The translations under genes were made by a program, and so were the position numbers. From Planctomycetota bacterium (lineage in GTDB: Bacteria; Planctomycetota; Phycisphaerae; UBA1845), in NCBI GenBank assembly GCA_016200265.1, contig JACQFE010000070.1, positions 1 to 64,000 of the forward strand: a stretch of DNA of 64,000 nucleotides. Reading direction: 5' to 3'. Positions 1 to 7,448 of this stretch are shown here, one piece after another. Below the pieces are notes generated by a model. The model had not been told where the DNA came from. It was given only the letters and a program-made list of their open reading frames with translations, and did not search any database. The stretch's first letter is position 1; the number at the start of each line of letters is the position of its first letter.

Positions 1-154
1 CTGGTTCGATTCGCTCTCCTGCGATACCTTCTTCTCATAGCGGTTTCTCCTTCTTGCAAAACCTTCAACTTGCGGAGCTTACCAGCGTGGTACGCTCCGA
101 AGGAGAACCGCTCTTTTTCAACTATTTACGGGACATTCTCAGAAGTGGAATGAC

Positions 155-595
155 GTGTCCGAAGAAATTGAGGACTTTCTTTGTTATTGCCGACAGCTCG
201 CAGCAACTCTGGGCTGGAGGGAATCGGCTGAGCCCAATCAGAATGGCAAGCCACGCATTGGACGTGAGAGCCGTCACGGGCTAGCTCAACGTGCCGAAGA
301 ATATGTCCGCCTGCATGGCTATCCGGGCGTCAATGAACTGGCGAGGAAACTAGAGTGCCAGGGCTCGAGTTTGTTGAATGCAATCAAAGTCTCTACTTTC
401 CTGACTGCGCGGAAGGCGGAGCACGAGGACGGTCAAAAGCCGCGGAGACTTGCCAGCCTTAATCGCGTTCTCCTCGACAACACGTCGCAAACGACTGAGC
501 CTGACCCGTCTGCACTGGCCTTGGAAGCCCTGATTGCTGAGCAAGCGGCTGAACAAAAGGCGGACACGCGAGTTACCCGAAAGAGTCGTTCATGA
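155..595 (+). CDS. Hypothetical protein of the integrative element
   Basis: I do not recognise this 146-residue protein. It is hydrophilic, charged and without a signal peptide. The middle (about residues 45-85) looks helical and could hold a helix-turn-helix. The listed GTG start is uncertain: the frame is open back to base 41, just after a TAG at 38-40, so the true start may lie upstream. A competing frame at 54-284 starts at a TTG and overlaps it; I consider it less likely because it ends inside this gene. It precedes the CGTTCA repeats and the HTH/primase genes on the same strand, so a role in replication or regulation of the element is possible but not shown. Confidence 0.45.
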   Translation: MSEEIEDFLCYCRQLAATLGWRESAEPNQNGKPRIGRESRHGLAQRAEEYVRLHGYPGVNELARKLECQGSSLLNAIKVSTFLTARKAEHEDGQKPRRLASLNRVLLDNTSQTTEPDPSALALEALIAEQAAEQKADTRVTRKSRS

Positions 596-665
596 TCCCG
601 TTCATAAACGTTCACATCTAAGCATAACCACGAATTCTCGGGGAAAACTTTCGTTCACGTGAACG
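587..665. promoter_or_regulatory. CGTTCA repeat cluster (operator or iteron-like)
   Basis: CGTTCA occurs at 587-592, 599-604, 609-614 and 652-657. The last copy forms a perfect 14-bp palindrome, CGTTCACGTGAACG, at 652-665. Spacings of 12, 10 and 43 bp place three copies roughly one helical turn apart. The cluster lies directly before the excisionase-like/primase operon, so it is a candidate operator for an HTH protein or an initiator binding site. Function is inferred from position and repetition only. Confidence 0.5.
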
Positions 666-709
666 CGCGCCTTCCTCCGGGGGACCATGTTCCCCAAAAG
701 GAGGATCCC

Positions 710-934
710 ATGAAGGCGCATGCCATTCCGAATCTCATTACTCCCGGCATCATCGCCGGCGAGCTAGGCCAGCCCTTGCACCGTGTTCTGAACGTCTTAC
801 GGACACGGACACACATTCTGCCAACCGCTCGAGCCGGAACTCTGCGGTTGTATGGCCGTCACGCGGTTGCAATGGTCAGGCATGAATTGAATGCCATCGA
901 CGCGCGCAGAGCGAGATTGGAGTCCGGCCTATGA
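710..934 (+). CDS. Small helix-turn-helix (MerR/excisionase-like) protein
   Basis: A 74-residue basic protein. The ATG at 710 is chosen over the upstream GTG at 659 because AAAGGAGG sits just before it. The N-terminal half (LITPGIIAGELGQPLHRV) reads as the helix-turn-helix of a MerR- or excisionase-type winged helix, with a following strand around GTLRLY. Its stop overlaps the next start (ATGA at 931-934), indicating translational coupling. Such proteins usually regulate excision or the replication operon of a mobile element. The exact family is not certain. Confidence 0.6.
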   Translation: MKAHAIPNLITPGIIAGELGQPLHRVLNVLRTRTHILPTARAGTLRLYGRHAVAMVRHELNAIDARRARLESGL

Positions 935-1134
935 TCAATTCGCCAAAGGTTGAGGTTTTACATCTCTTGGTAAAGCCAGGAGAGGCGGCACGTCTTTGGG
1001 CGATCAGTGAGCGTAAGTTGTGGTCGCTAACAAACGTTGGCGCCATCAAGTGCGTCCGTATCGATCGTGCGGTTCGATATGACCCGGGAGACCTGCGAGC
1101 TTGGATTGAAAGCAAGAAGGTAAACGCCCAATGA
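931..1134 (+). CDS. Excisionase/AlpA-like HTH protein
   Basis: A 67-residue protein of the helix-turn-helix domain class used by excisionases and AlpA regulators. It shows PGEAARLWAISERKLW (helix-turn-helix), then VGAIKCVRIDRAVRYDPGDL (wing) and a final helix with AWIESKK. It overlaps the preceding gene by 4 bp and its stop overlaps the primase start (ATGA at 1131-1134), so three genes form a tightly coupled operon. Likely roles are directing integrase towards excision or repressing the operon; which one cannot be told from sequence. Confidence 0.7.
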   Translation: MINSPKVEVLHLLVKPGEAARLWAISERKLWSLTNVGAIKCVRIDRAVRYDPGDLRAWIESKKVNAQ

Positions 1135-3389
1135 CGCCAATCGAGCTGGTTCTGTCGAAGCTGGCCGGCTTCAAGAAAAGTGGCGACGGATGGTCCGCAC
1201 GATGTCCTGCGCATGACGATCGGACGGCAAGTTTGTCCATCGGAGTCGGTGAAGACGGCCGGGTTCTACTCCATTGCTTCGCGGGATGTGCGGTGAATGA
1301 CATTTGTTCCGCACTAGAAATTCAATCATCTGAACTATTCGCTAATAGTGCGAACAATCAACTGAGTCCTAAGCGAACGATTGCCGCCGTATGCGCCTAC
1401 CGAGACGAGAACAAGAGTCTGCTGTTCGAGATCGTTCGATTCAAGCCAAAATCATTCAAACAGCACCGACCTGATGGAAAGGGTGGTTACTCTTGGAATA
1501 CTCGAGGCGTCCGTCGCGTGCTTTATCGACTTCCAGAATTGATCGCTGCGCTCGCGGGTTCTTGGATATTCATTGTTGAAGGGGAAAAGGACGCCGATCG
1601 CCTCGCATCCGTTGGCATAATTGCAACTACGAATTCCGGAGGGGCCGGCAAGTGGTCGACCGTAGATGGGAACGTCTTGCACGAACGCCGCATTTGTCTC
1701 CTCCCGGACAACGATCCGGCTGGGATCATTCACATGCATGACGTGGCCCGTCAATTGGAAGGAAAGGCGCGTGAGATTCGCATCGTCGAACTACCCAATT
1801 TGGCTTCAAAGGGGGATGTATCTGATTGGCTTGATGCTGGCCACACGGTAGACGAGCTGGTGCAGCTTTTAGAACAAGCCCCCGTCTACACCTCGGAATC
1901 GGCTGAGCCGTTAATATCATGCTGGCAGCCTTTTCCTCTTGAGGTTCTGCCGACGGAATTTCGCGCGTTCGTAGAAAGCAACTCCAATTCAATGGAATGC
2001 GATCCAACATTCACTGCCCTCCCACTATTGGCAGTGATGGCGAGCGCAGTAGGGACGACACGACGGATCAAATTGAAAGCTCGATGGTGTGAATTTTGTA
2101 TCCTTTGGACTGTCATCGTAGGCAAATCAGGTTCATCGAAAAGCCCGGCGTTCGAGCAGGCTCTCCGGCTTCTACATACTCGGCAGAATCGCGCAATGAG
2201 ACTCTATCGCGAGGAAATGAAGCGATTCGCAGCAGCATGGAATTGCTACGAGAGTGAAGAAGCGGAGTGGAAAAACAAAGGTCGCAAAACGGGCGCCACT
2301 CATCCGGCGCCGCCGGAGACCCCCATCTGCGAACAAGCCTACGTGGAGGACTCCACGATGGAAGCAATGGCAGCGATACTTGTTGACCATCCTCGCGGAC
2401 TCTTGCTGGCACGTGATGAGCTTTCGGGATGGTTTGGATTTTTCAATCAGTACAAACGAAATTCGCGTGCGGATGAGGCTGATTGGCTCAATGTTTTTAG
2501 TGGCCGACCGCTCAAGAAGAATCGAAAGACAGGCAATCCTCTCTCGACAACGATCTATGTTCCAATGGCCGCTGTATCGATCGCCGGTGGGATTCAGCCC
2601 GATTTACTTCGGCGTGCACTACGGCCGGAATATTTCGAAAACGGTATAGCAGCTCGTTCGCTCCTGCCGATGCCGCCTCCAACCCCGAAGCGATGGACGG
2701 ATCATGAGGTCAGTCCAGAAATCGAGCAGGCAATCGAGAGAATTCATACTAAACTTCATGCATTTCAGCATGACACCAGTGAGGATGGCGAACCAATACC
2801 ACGTGATTTGCCGTTATCGGTAGACGCAAAGCAACTCTGGGCATCGTTCGTGAACGAAGTCGGGTTGGAACAAGTTGGCGCGGATGATCGATTGTCTGCA
2901 TGCTGGGCTAAACTTGAAGCCTATGCTTCACGCTTAGCTCTTCTCGTGCACTTCATGCGCTGGGCTGGAGAAGATCGATTGCTTTCAAATTCAGAGGTTG
3001 TTGATGCGCAGAGCATAGCCGCAGGAATTACTCTCGCTCGATGGTTTGGCAACGAGGCGCGGCGCGTATACGCGATGCTATGTGAAGGCGAACGGGAACC
3101 GGAACAGCGTGCACTTCTAGAAATGATTAACCAGCGCGGAGGGAGGATGAGTGTAAGAGAACTCATGCAGGCGAAAGCGCGGTTTCGAAGCAGCGCGGAG
3201 AAAGCGGACGCAGCACTTAAAGACCTGGTTTCGACGGGATTCGGTGAATGGGTCGAGGTTCCGCCTAGTTCGCGAGGCGGACAACCAACCCGAATGTTTC
3301 AGTCTTTCATTGGACAGCTCGGTAACACAACCGCCAAGAAATCCGTGCGACATGAGGTTCCGTTACTGTTACCGCCAATGGAAAACTAA
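1131..3389 (+). CDS. Primase-helicase (CHC2 zinc finger, TOPRIM, DUF3987)
   Basis: A 752-residue replication protein of a mobile element. The zinc ligands C25, H28, C49 and C53 form a CHC2-like finger. A TOPRIM domain follows, with VEGEKDAD near residue 149 and LLPDNDPAG near 190 providing acidic metal-binding residues. The C-terminal DUF3987/helicase-like ATPase has a Walker A GKSGSSKS (331-338) and a Walker B-like LLARDEL near 425. This is the architecture of primase-helicases that let satellites and IMEs replicate from their own origin. It is coupled to two HTH genes upstream and followed after about 90 bp by the integrase. Full length, no visible damage. Confidence 0.85.
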   Translation: MTPIELVLSKLAGFKKSGDGWSARCPAHDDRTASLSIGVGEDGRVLLHCFAGCAVNDICSALEIQSSELFANSANNQLSPKRTIAAVCAYRDENKSLLFEIVRFKPKSFKQHRPDGKGGYSWNTRGVRRVLYRLPELIAALAGSWIFIVEGEKDADRLASVGIIATTNSGGAGKWSTVDGNVLHERRICLLPDNDPAGIIHMHDVARQLEGKAREIRIVELPNLASKGDVSDWLDAGHTVDELVQLLEQAPVYTSESAEPLISCWQPFPLEVLPTEFRAFVESNSNSMECDPTFTALPLLAVMASAVGTTRRIKLKARWCEFCILWTVIVGKSGSSKSPAFEQALRLLHTRQNRAMRLYREEMKRFAAAWNCYESEEAEWKNKGRKTGATHPAPPETPICEQAYVEDSTMEAMAAILVDHPRGLLLARDELSGWFGFFNQYKRNSRADEADWLNVFSGRPLKKNRKTGNPLSTTIYVPMAAVSIAGGIQPDLLRRALRPEYFENGIAARSLLPMPPPTPKRWTDHEVSPEIEQAIERIHTKLHAFQHDTSEDGEPIPRDLPLSVDAKQLWASFVNEVGLEQVGADDRLSACWAKLEAYASRLALLVHFMRWAGEDRLLSNSEVVDAQSIAAGITLARWFGNEARRVYAMLCEGEREPEQRALLEMINQRGGRMSVRELMQAKARFRSSAEKADAALKDLVSTGFGEWVEVPPSSRGGQPTRMFQSFIGQLGNTTAKKSVRHEVPLLLPPMEN

Positions 3390-3481
3390 GTTGACTTAGC
3401 GCGGGAACGACCCGATTTGACAACGCATAGATCCCCGAGTCTCTGTCGGTGGTGGCGTCTATAGTCGTGAGGAGAATTGAA

Positions 3482-5146
3482 ATGGCAAGTATCTTCAAGA
3501 GAAAACGGAAGGGGCCATACCTAATCGCCTACTTCGACCATAAGGGCCTGAGACACGAGAAGTCCGCCCGGACGACAGACAAGGCGACTGCCGAACGCAT
3601 TGCCAGCAAGCTCGAAAGCGACGTCGCTCTCCGCCGTGAAGGAATCATCGATGTGACGGCTGACCGGCTCGCTGTCGAACGGCGTCGTCCATTTGCCGAG
3701 CATGTCGAGGATTTTCTGGCAAACCTTCGAGCGAAGAACGTAACCGAAAAGCAAATCAAACTTATCAAGTCCCGGGTCAATCGGATTATCGAGAACGCCG
3801 GGATCGAAAGTCTGAAAATGCTGACACCCCATCGCATCCAGACGGCCATCGGCGAAATTCGCTCCGCGGGCGTTTCAGCACAGACATGCACGCACTTCGT
3901 AAGAGCGATTAAGAAGTTTACTCGCTGGCTATTGCGGGATGGTCGAATTTCCACCGACCCGATCCTGCATCTCAAGACGGAAAACGCGGAAAAGGATCGT
4001 AGGTACGTTAGAAGAGCACTCACAGACGAGGTATTCTCACGACTCGTTCAAGCAGCACAGCGTGGCCCTTTACGCCTCGGAATCTCTGGCGCGGATCGGG
4101 CCGTTGTATACCAGATCGCCGCGGGGACCGGTCTTAGAGTCGTGGAACTAAAGAGCTTGATGCCGTCGAGTTTCGATCCAGATGCGAATCCACCGACGAT
4201 TACGGTTGAGGCCGCCTATTCGAAACGCCGGCGGCGTGATACCCAGCCGATCAGACCAGACCTCGCGGAACATCTGAAGACGTGGCTGCAGGGAAAAGCG
4301 ATTGCCGAGCCCGTGCTGGCTCTGCCGGACAAAACTGCGCGGATGATCCACCTCGATCTTCGTCCGGCGCGGGCGGCGTGGATTAAAGAGACGACCGATC
4401 GAAAAGAGCGCCGCTCTCGAAGGAAGTTGGACTTCTTGAAAACTGTCAATGATTCAGGCGGCGTCTGCGATTTTCACAGCTTACGTCATGGCTACATTAG
4501 CGATTTGATTGCGGGCGGCGCATCCGTCAAGGCAGCACAAGAGTTAGCGCGCCATTCATCTCCGACGTTGACGATCGGAAGATATGCACACACTCGTCTC
4601 CACGACTTAACACGTGCGCTCGATGCGTTGCCGCCCGTCAACGTCATTGAGAAGAATGAAGATTTTGTTGAAGTCCGAGCGAACGGTACGTACAATGACC
4701 GACCGAACATGATCGTAAATTCTTCAAATTACCCCCCGCAGAATCCCCAGCAGTTACGGCGCGTTTCAGAGCAAAAGCGTGCGAGTCAGTGCGAGAACCC
4801 AACACTCAAGGACGTTCTACCTGCTCTCGTGCAACCTCGCAGTTCTGCAAGAGTTAGCGACGTGATGCGAAATGAAACGACTCCGTGCAACAAAGCCACC
4901 GGTCGGACTCGAACCGACAACCTGCGGTTTACAAAACCGCATTCTCGATTGTGTAAGTCAACGCTACTTCGGATTTACGAACCGGCTGCCGAGTGTCGTG
5001 GGGCTGTGCCTGCGCGTTCTCAGGAGCCTCTGGTGCAATTCCTGAGCCTTGCACGGACTTGGCCACGCATCCAGCCGGTCGTACGAAGTGTGCGTCTGAT
5101 CATCGCTCGAACCACTACATGTCTTCGACGCGACGCATCGACCTAG
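3482..5146 (+). CDS. int: Tyrosine recombinase / integrase with read-through C-terminus
   Basis: The ATG at 3482 is preceded by GAGGAGAATTGAA. It has an N-terminal arm-binding and SAM-like core-binding region (to about residue 170) and a catalytic domain with the full set of residues: R219 (GTGLRVVEL), K248, H332/R335 (HSLRHGY), H358 (ARHSS) and nucleophile Y368 (GRYAH). Integrases of this class normally stop shortly after the tyrosine. Here the frame continues to 554 residues, crossing the tRNA-Thr fragment at codons about 471-487 and ending some 200 bp beyond it. The last 150 or so residues are low-complexity and probably dispensable. On excision the 3' end of this gene would change. Confidence 0.85.
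   Translation: MASIFKRKRKGPYLIAYFDHKGLRHEKSARTTDKATAERIASKLESDVALRREGIIDVTADRLAVERRRPFAEHVEDFLANLRAKNVTEKQIKLIKSRVNRIIENAGIESLKMLTPHRIQTAIGEIRSAGVSAQTCTHFVRAIKKFTRWLLRDGRISTDPILHLKTENAEKDRRYVRRALTDEVFSRLVQAAQRGPLRLGISGADRAVVYQIAAGTGLRVVELKSLMPSSFDPDANPPTITVEAAYSKRRRRDTQPIRPDLAEHLKTWLQGKAIAEPVLALPDKTARMIHLDLRPARAAWIKETTDRKERRSRRKLDFLKTVNDSGGVCDFHSLRHGYISDLIAGGASVKAAQELARHSSPTLTIGRYAHTRLHDLTRALDALPPVNVIEKNEDFVEVRANGTYNDRPNMIVNSSNYPPQNPQQLRRVSEQKRASQCENPTLKDVLPALVQPRSSARVSDVMRNETTPCNKATGRTRTDNLRFTKPHSRLCKSTLLRIYEPAAECRGAVPARSQEPLVQFLSLARTWPRIQPVVRSVRLIIARTTTCLRRDAST
4894..4940 (-). other. tRNA-Thr(TGT) 3' half, probable attachment site
   Basis: On the minus strand this gives an anticodon stem GCGGT/ACCGC with loop TTTGTAA (anticodon TGT), a 5-nt variable region, a perfect T-arm (GTCGG, TTCGAGT, CCGAC), the 3' acceptor strand CGGTGGC and a discriminator T. 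The matching 5' acceptor strand GCCACCG and a D-arm are absent from the adjacent sequence, so it is a fragment, not a gene. A 3' half of a tRNA immediately downstream of a tyrosine integrase domain is the typical att core. No intact tRNA-Thr is present in the window. Confidence 0.75.
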
Positions 5147-5453
5147 GACACCAAAGCCCGCGACGTTTTCCGTGGGCAGGCTGGCCAGGCCCGGAACTCG
5201 ACGACCACGGTCGCGATAATAATCAATCTTTCGGAATGTGTACGTCCTAAGTAATATTTCGATTCCTATCCTCAATCGATATTAGGAGTTTACCTAGAAA
5301 CGAATCGTGCTCACGCCAGAAACCGGTCTCCACATTCGATCAGGGATCACCGATAGTCATTCGAAACGCCAAACACTCTCTCGATAGATATCGGTACATG
5401 TTGAAGTGACATCCGTCGAAAGCCATTGCGAGAAAGCCGCGAGGACTGGTGCG

Positions 5454-5732
5454 ATGATGGGAGTACCTCGACCTACAAACAAAGTAAGCGCGACCCTGAC
5501 GAAACCGGCGAATTTTCTTTGCGATAACATTACCTGTCGCGGCCACGCCGTGGGTGGCGCGCAGTGCTCTTCGGGTTGGTTCCGCTGCGCCGATCCTGAT
5601 TGCCCCGGGCGACACGCGTCACGCGACTATGCTCGGTCGAATCCTTGCTCTAAAGACAAGTACATGTGCGAAATGCTTGGTTGTCCCGGCCACGCCAAGT
5701 CAGGTACGCGGTGTCGAGGTCTTTTCTGGTAA
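5454..5732 (+). CDS. Small triple Cys/His repeat protein
   Basis: I do not recognise the family. The frame is open from a GTG at 5406; the ATG at 5454 gives 92 residues. The C-terminal two thirds hold three tandem units, each with aromatic-x-C-x4-C-x-G-(R)-H-A and a third Cys 9-14 residues later: FLCDNITCRGHA, FRCADPDCPGRHA and YMCEMLGCPGHA. Conservation of Cys and His positions across the three units argues that the frame is real and suggests metal binding, for instance three small zinc ribbons or knuckles. It stands alone in a gene-poor stretch next to the tRNA-Thr fragment, so transfer is possible. Confidence 0.5.
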   Translation: MMGVPRPTNKVSATLTKPANFLCDNITCRGHAVGGAQCSSGWFRCADPDCPGRHASRDYARSNPCSKDKYMCEMLGCPGHAKSGTRCRGLFW

Positions 5733-6281
5733 ACCCGAGTTCCTGAAGTTTTTGTGACTTTCCAAGAGTGTGCAGCAACGATCGATGCAAACGTATCCGC
5801 GATGCAAAGGTTATCATTCGTCCGCGAACTCCTAATTCCGCCCGCTATGATGGAAATGCGTCTATTTCACTATCTACGCTGATACTCTGCCGGTGGACTC
5901 GTAAATTTCTTTGCTGTCCTGCCCGCCGGCATTATGGGTCGATCCAATTCGACACGTCGAACTCGCCGTAACCGAAACGCCTTCGCGTTGCCACTCCATG
6001 AGCAATTGATCGTCAGATGGTTATCGCGTGGGGCCTCCTCCAGCAATCCAGGAAAAACACGGAAGGCACGGGCGATAACCGGCAACACCTAAAGCCTTTA
6101 CTTTCCACAGGCGATACTCGCAGAGGTGCGCCACCATGTGTTTGCACCATCATGAGTGGGATCATGCGCGTCGAAACTCGATTTCATTTTCGAGATTCGT
6201 TGCGCCCGCGCTCGGCAAGGAATCATGCGTGTCGGGTCCCTTTGGATGCCTGATTTCAAAGTTCATTTTTAGGAGAACTCC
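5733..6281. other. Gene-free stretch before the signalling operon
   Basis: Six-frame reading gives only short, low-quality frames here. The stretch presumably contains the promoter of the FIST-led operon. The only clear signal is the Shine-Dalgarno TTAGGAGAACTCC directly before the ATG at 6282. No convincing terminator or RNA gene was found. Confidence 0.5.
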
Positions 6282-7445
6282 ATGTCCACAATGGTCACAA
6301 ACTCGGCCCTAGCGACACTCGCCTACCAACCCACAATAGGTTGGTCCACGGATGGGTTCCCGGATCTCGATTCCGACCGGACGCTGGTGCTCGTCTTTGG
6401 GGCAGCGCGATATCTAAAGGACTCCACTGCGATCAACGAATTGCGGCGCAAGTTGCCGCGATCGCACTTTCTCGGCTGCTCGACCGCCGGAGAGATCCTT
6501 GGATCGGAGCTGCTCGACGAATGTCTCGCCGTCGCCGTGTATCGATTTGAACATACGCGCGTGGCGACTGCCAGCGCGCCCATTAAATCCCGCGGAGACT
6601 TGTTTGCCGTGGGCGAGATGATCGCCCGAAAACTCGCCCAGCCTTCCTTGCGAGGTTTGTTTGTTCTCTCCGATGGATTGAATGTGAACGGGAGTGAGTT
6701 CGCGAGAGGCATCAATTCCGTCGTGCCCGAGAACGTGGTGGTCACGGGAGGATTGGCCGGCGATGGTGATCGTTTCAAACAGACATGGGTTCTGAATGGC
6801 GCCGTACCGACATCGGGGATCGTTTCCGCCGTGGGCTTCTATGGAGATCGCATTCACATCGGTCATGGCTCAAAGGGCGGCTGGGACGTATTCGGCCCCG
6901 AGCGAGTCGTGACCCGGTCCGAAGGAAACGTGCTGTTCGAGCTCGACGGTAAACCCGCACTCCCCCTTTATAAGGAATATCTGGGCGAACGGGCGGCGGG
7001 TCTTCCCGCGACGGCCCTCCTGTTCCCGCTTTCATTGTGGGACGATGGAGACGACGAAACCAAGCTGGTCCGCACCATTCTCGCCATCGACGACGGAGCA
7101 CAATCGATGACCTTCGCCGGCGACATCCCCCAAGGCCATCGGGCTCAACTGATGCGAGCGAACTTTGATCGCCTGATCGAGGGCGCGGCGGAATCGGCCC
7201 AAATGACTCGAAGCAACAACCACAGCGGCGGTGCATGTCTTTCCGTGGCGATTAGCTGCGTGGGTCGGCGAATGGTCCTCGGTGAGCGGACCGAGGAAGA
7301 GCTGGAAGGCGTGCTGGACGTCCTGCCCGCGGGCACGCAACAAGTGGGTTTCTACTCTTATGGAGAAATTTCTCCCTTTGTCTCCGGCGGACGCTGCACG
7401 CTGCACAATCAGACAATGACGCTGACAACGATCTCGGAAGCCTAG
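6282..7445 (+). CDS. FIST domain sensory protein (FIST_N + FIST_C)
   Basis: A 387-residue cytoplasmic protein without signal peptide or membrane segments. The N-terminal two thirds match FIST_N (LVLVFGAARYL, then FLGCSTAGEI, then FVLSDGLNVNG and VTGGLAGDGDRF). The remaining part is FIST_C, with PLYKEYLGE and a final VGFYSYGEISPF. FIST domains are predicted small-ligand sensors, possibly for amino acids, usually encoded with kinases or c-di-GMP enzymes. It leads a run of seven co-directional genes; the next gene starts 3 bp after its stop, so the two are translated together. It probably supplies the input signal to the downstream hybrid kinase, which lacks an obvious sensor domain. Confidence 0.85.
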   Translation: MSTMVTNSALATLAYQPTIGWSTDGFPDLDSDRTLVLVFGAARYLKDSTAINELRRKLPRSHFLGCSTAGEILGSELLDECLAVAVYRFEHTRVATASAPIKSRGDLFAVGEMIARKLAQPSLRGLFVLSDGLNVNGSEFARGINSVVPENVVVTGGLAGDGDRFKQTWVLNGAVPTSGIVSAVGFYGDRIHIGHGSKGGWDVFGPERVVTRSEGNVLFELDGKPALPLYKEYLGERAAGLPATALLFPLSLWDDGDDETKLVRTILAIDDGAQSMTFAGDIPQGHRAQLMRANFDRLIEGAAESAQMTRSNNHSGGACLSVAISCVGRRMVLGERTEEELEGVLDVLPAGTQQVGFYSYGEISPFVSGGRCTLHNQTMTLTTISEA

Positions 7446-7448
7446 TTG

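Larger units (their letters stand above)
1..4940 (+). mobile_element. Integrative element, int-proximal part (left end outside window)
   Basis: Co-directional genes for an unknown protein, two small HTH proteins, a primase-helicase and a tyrosine integrase, ending at a tRNA 3' half, form the standard layout of an integrative mobilizable element or phage satellite. No capsid, portal, terminase or conjugation gene is seen in the part visible here. The right boundary is set at the tRNA-Thr fragment (4894-4940). The other boundary lies before base 1. The type (IME, satellite, defective prophage) cannot be decided from this portion. Confidence 0.6.

Noticed and set aside
54-284. 76-codon frame from a TTG at the left edge
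   Set aside because: It overlaps the 155-595 frame, has no Shine-Dalgarno and no recognisable domain; the other frame is longer and lies in line with the operon.
652-665. CGTTCACGTGAACG as a parS site
   Set aside because: It shares the CACGTG core but lacks the TGTTTC/GAAACA arms and sits among CGTTCA repeats, so it is better read as part of that array.
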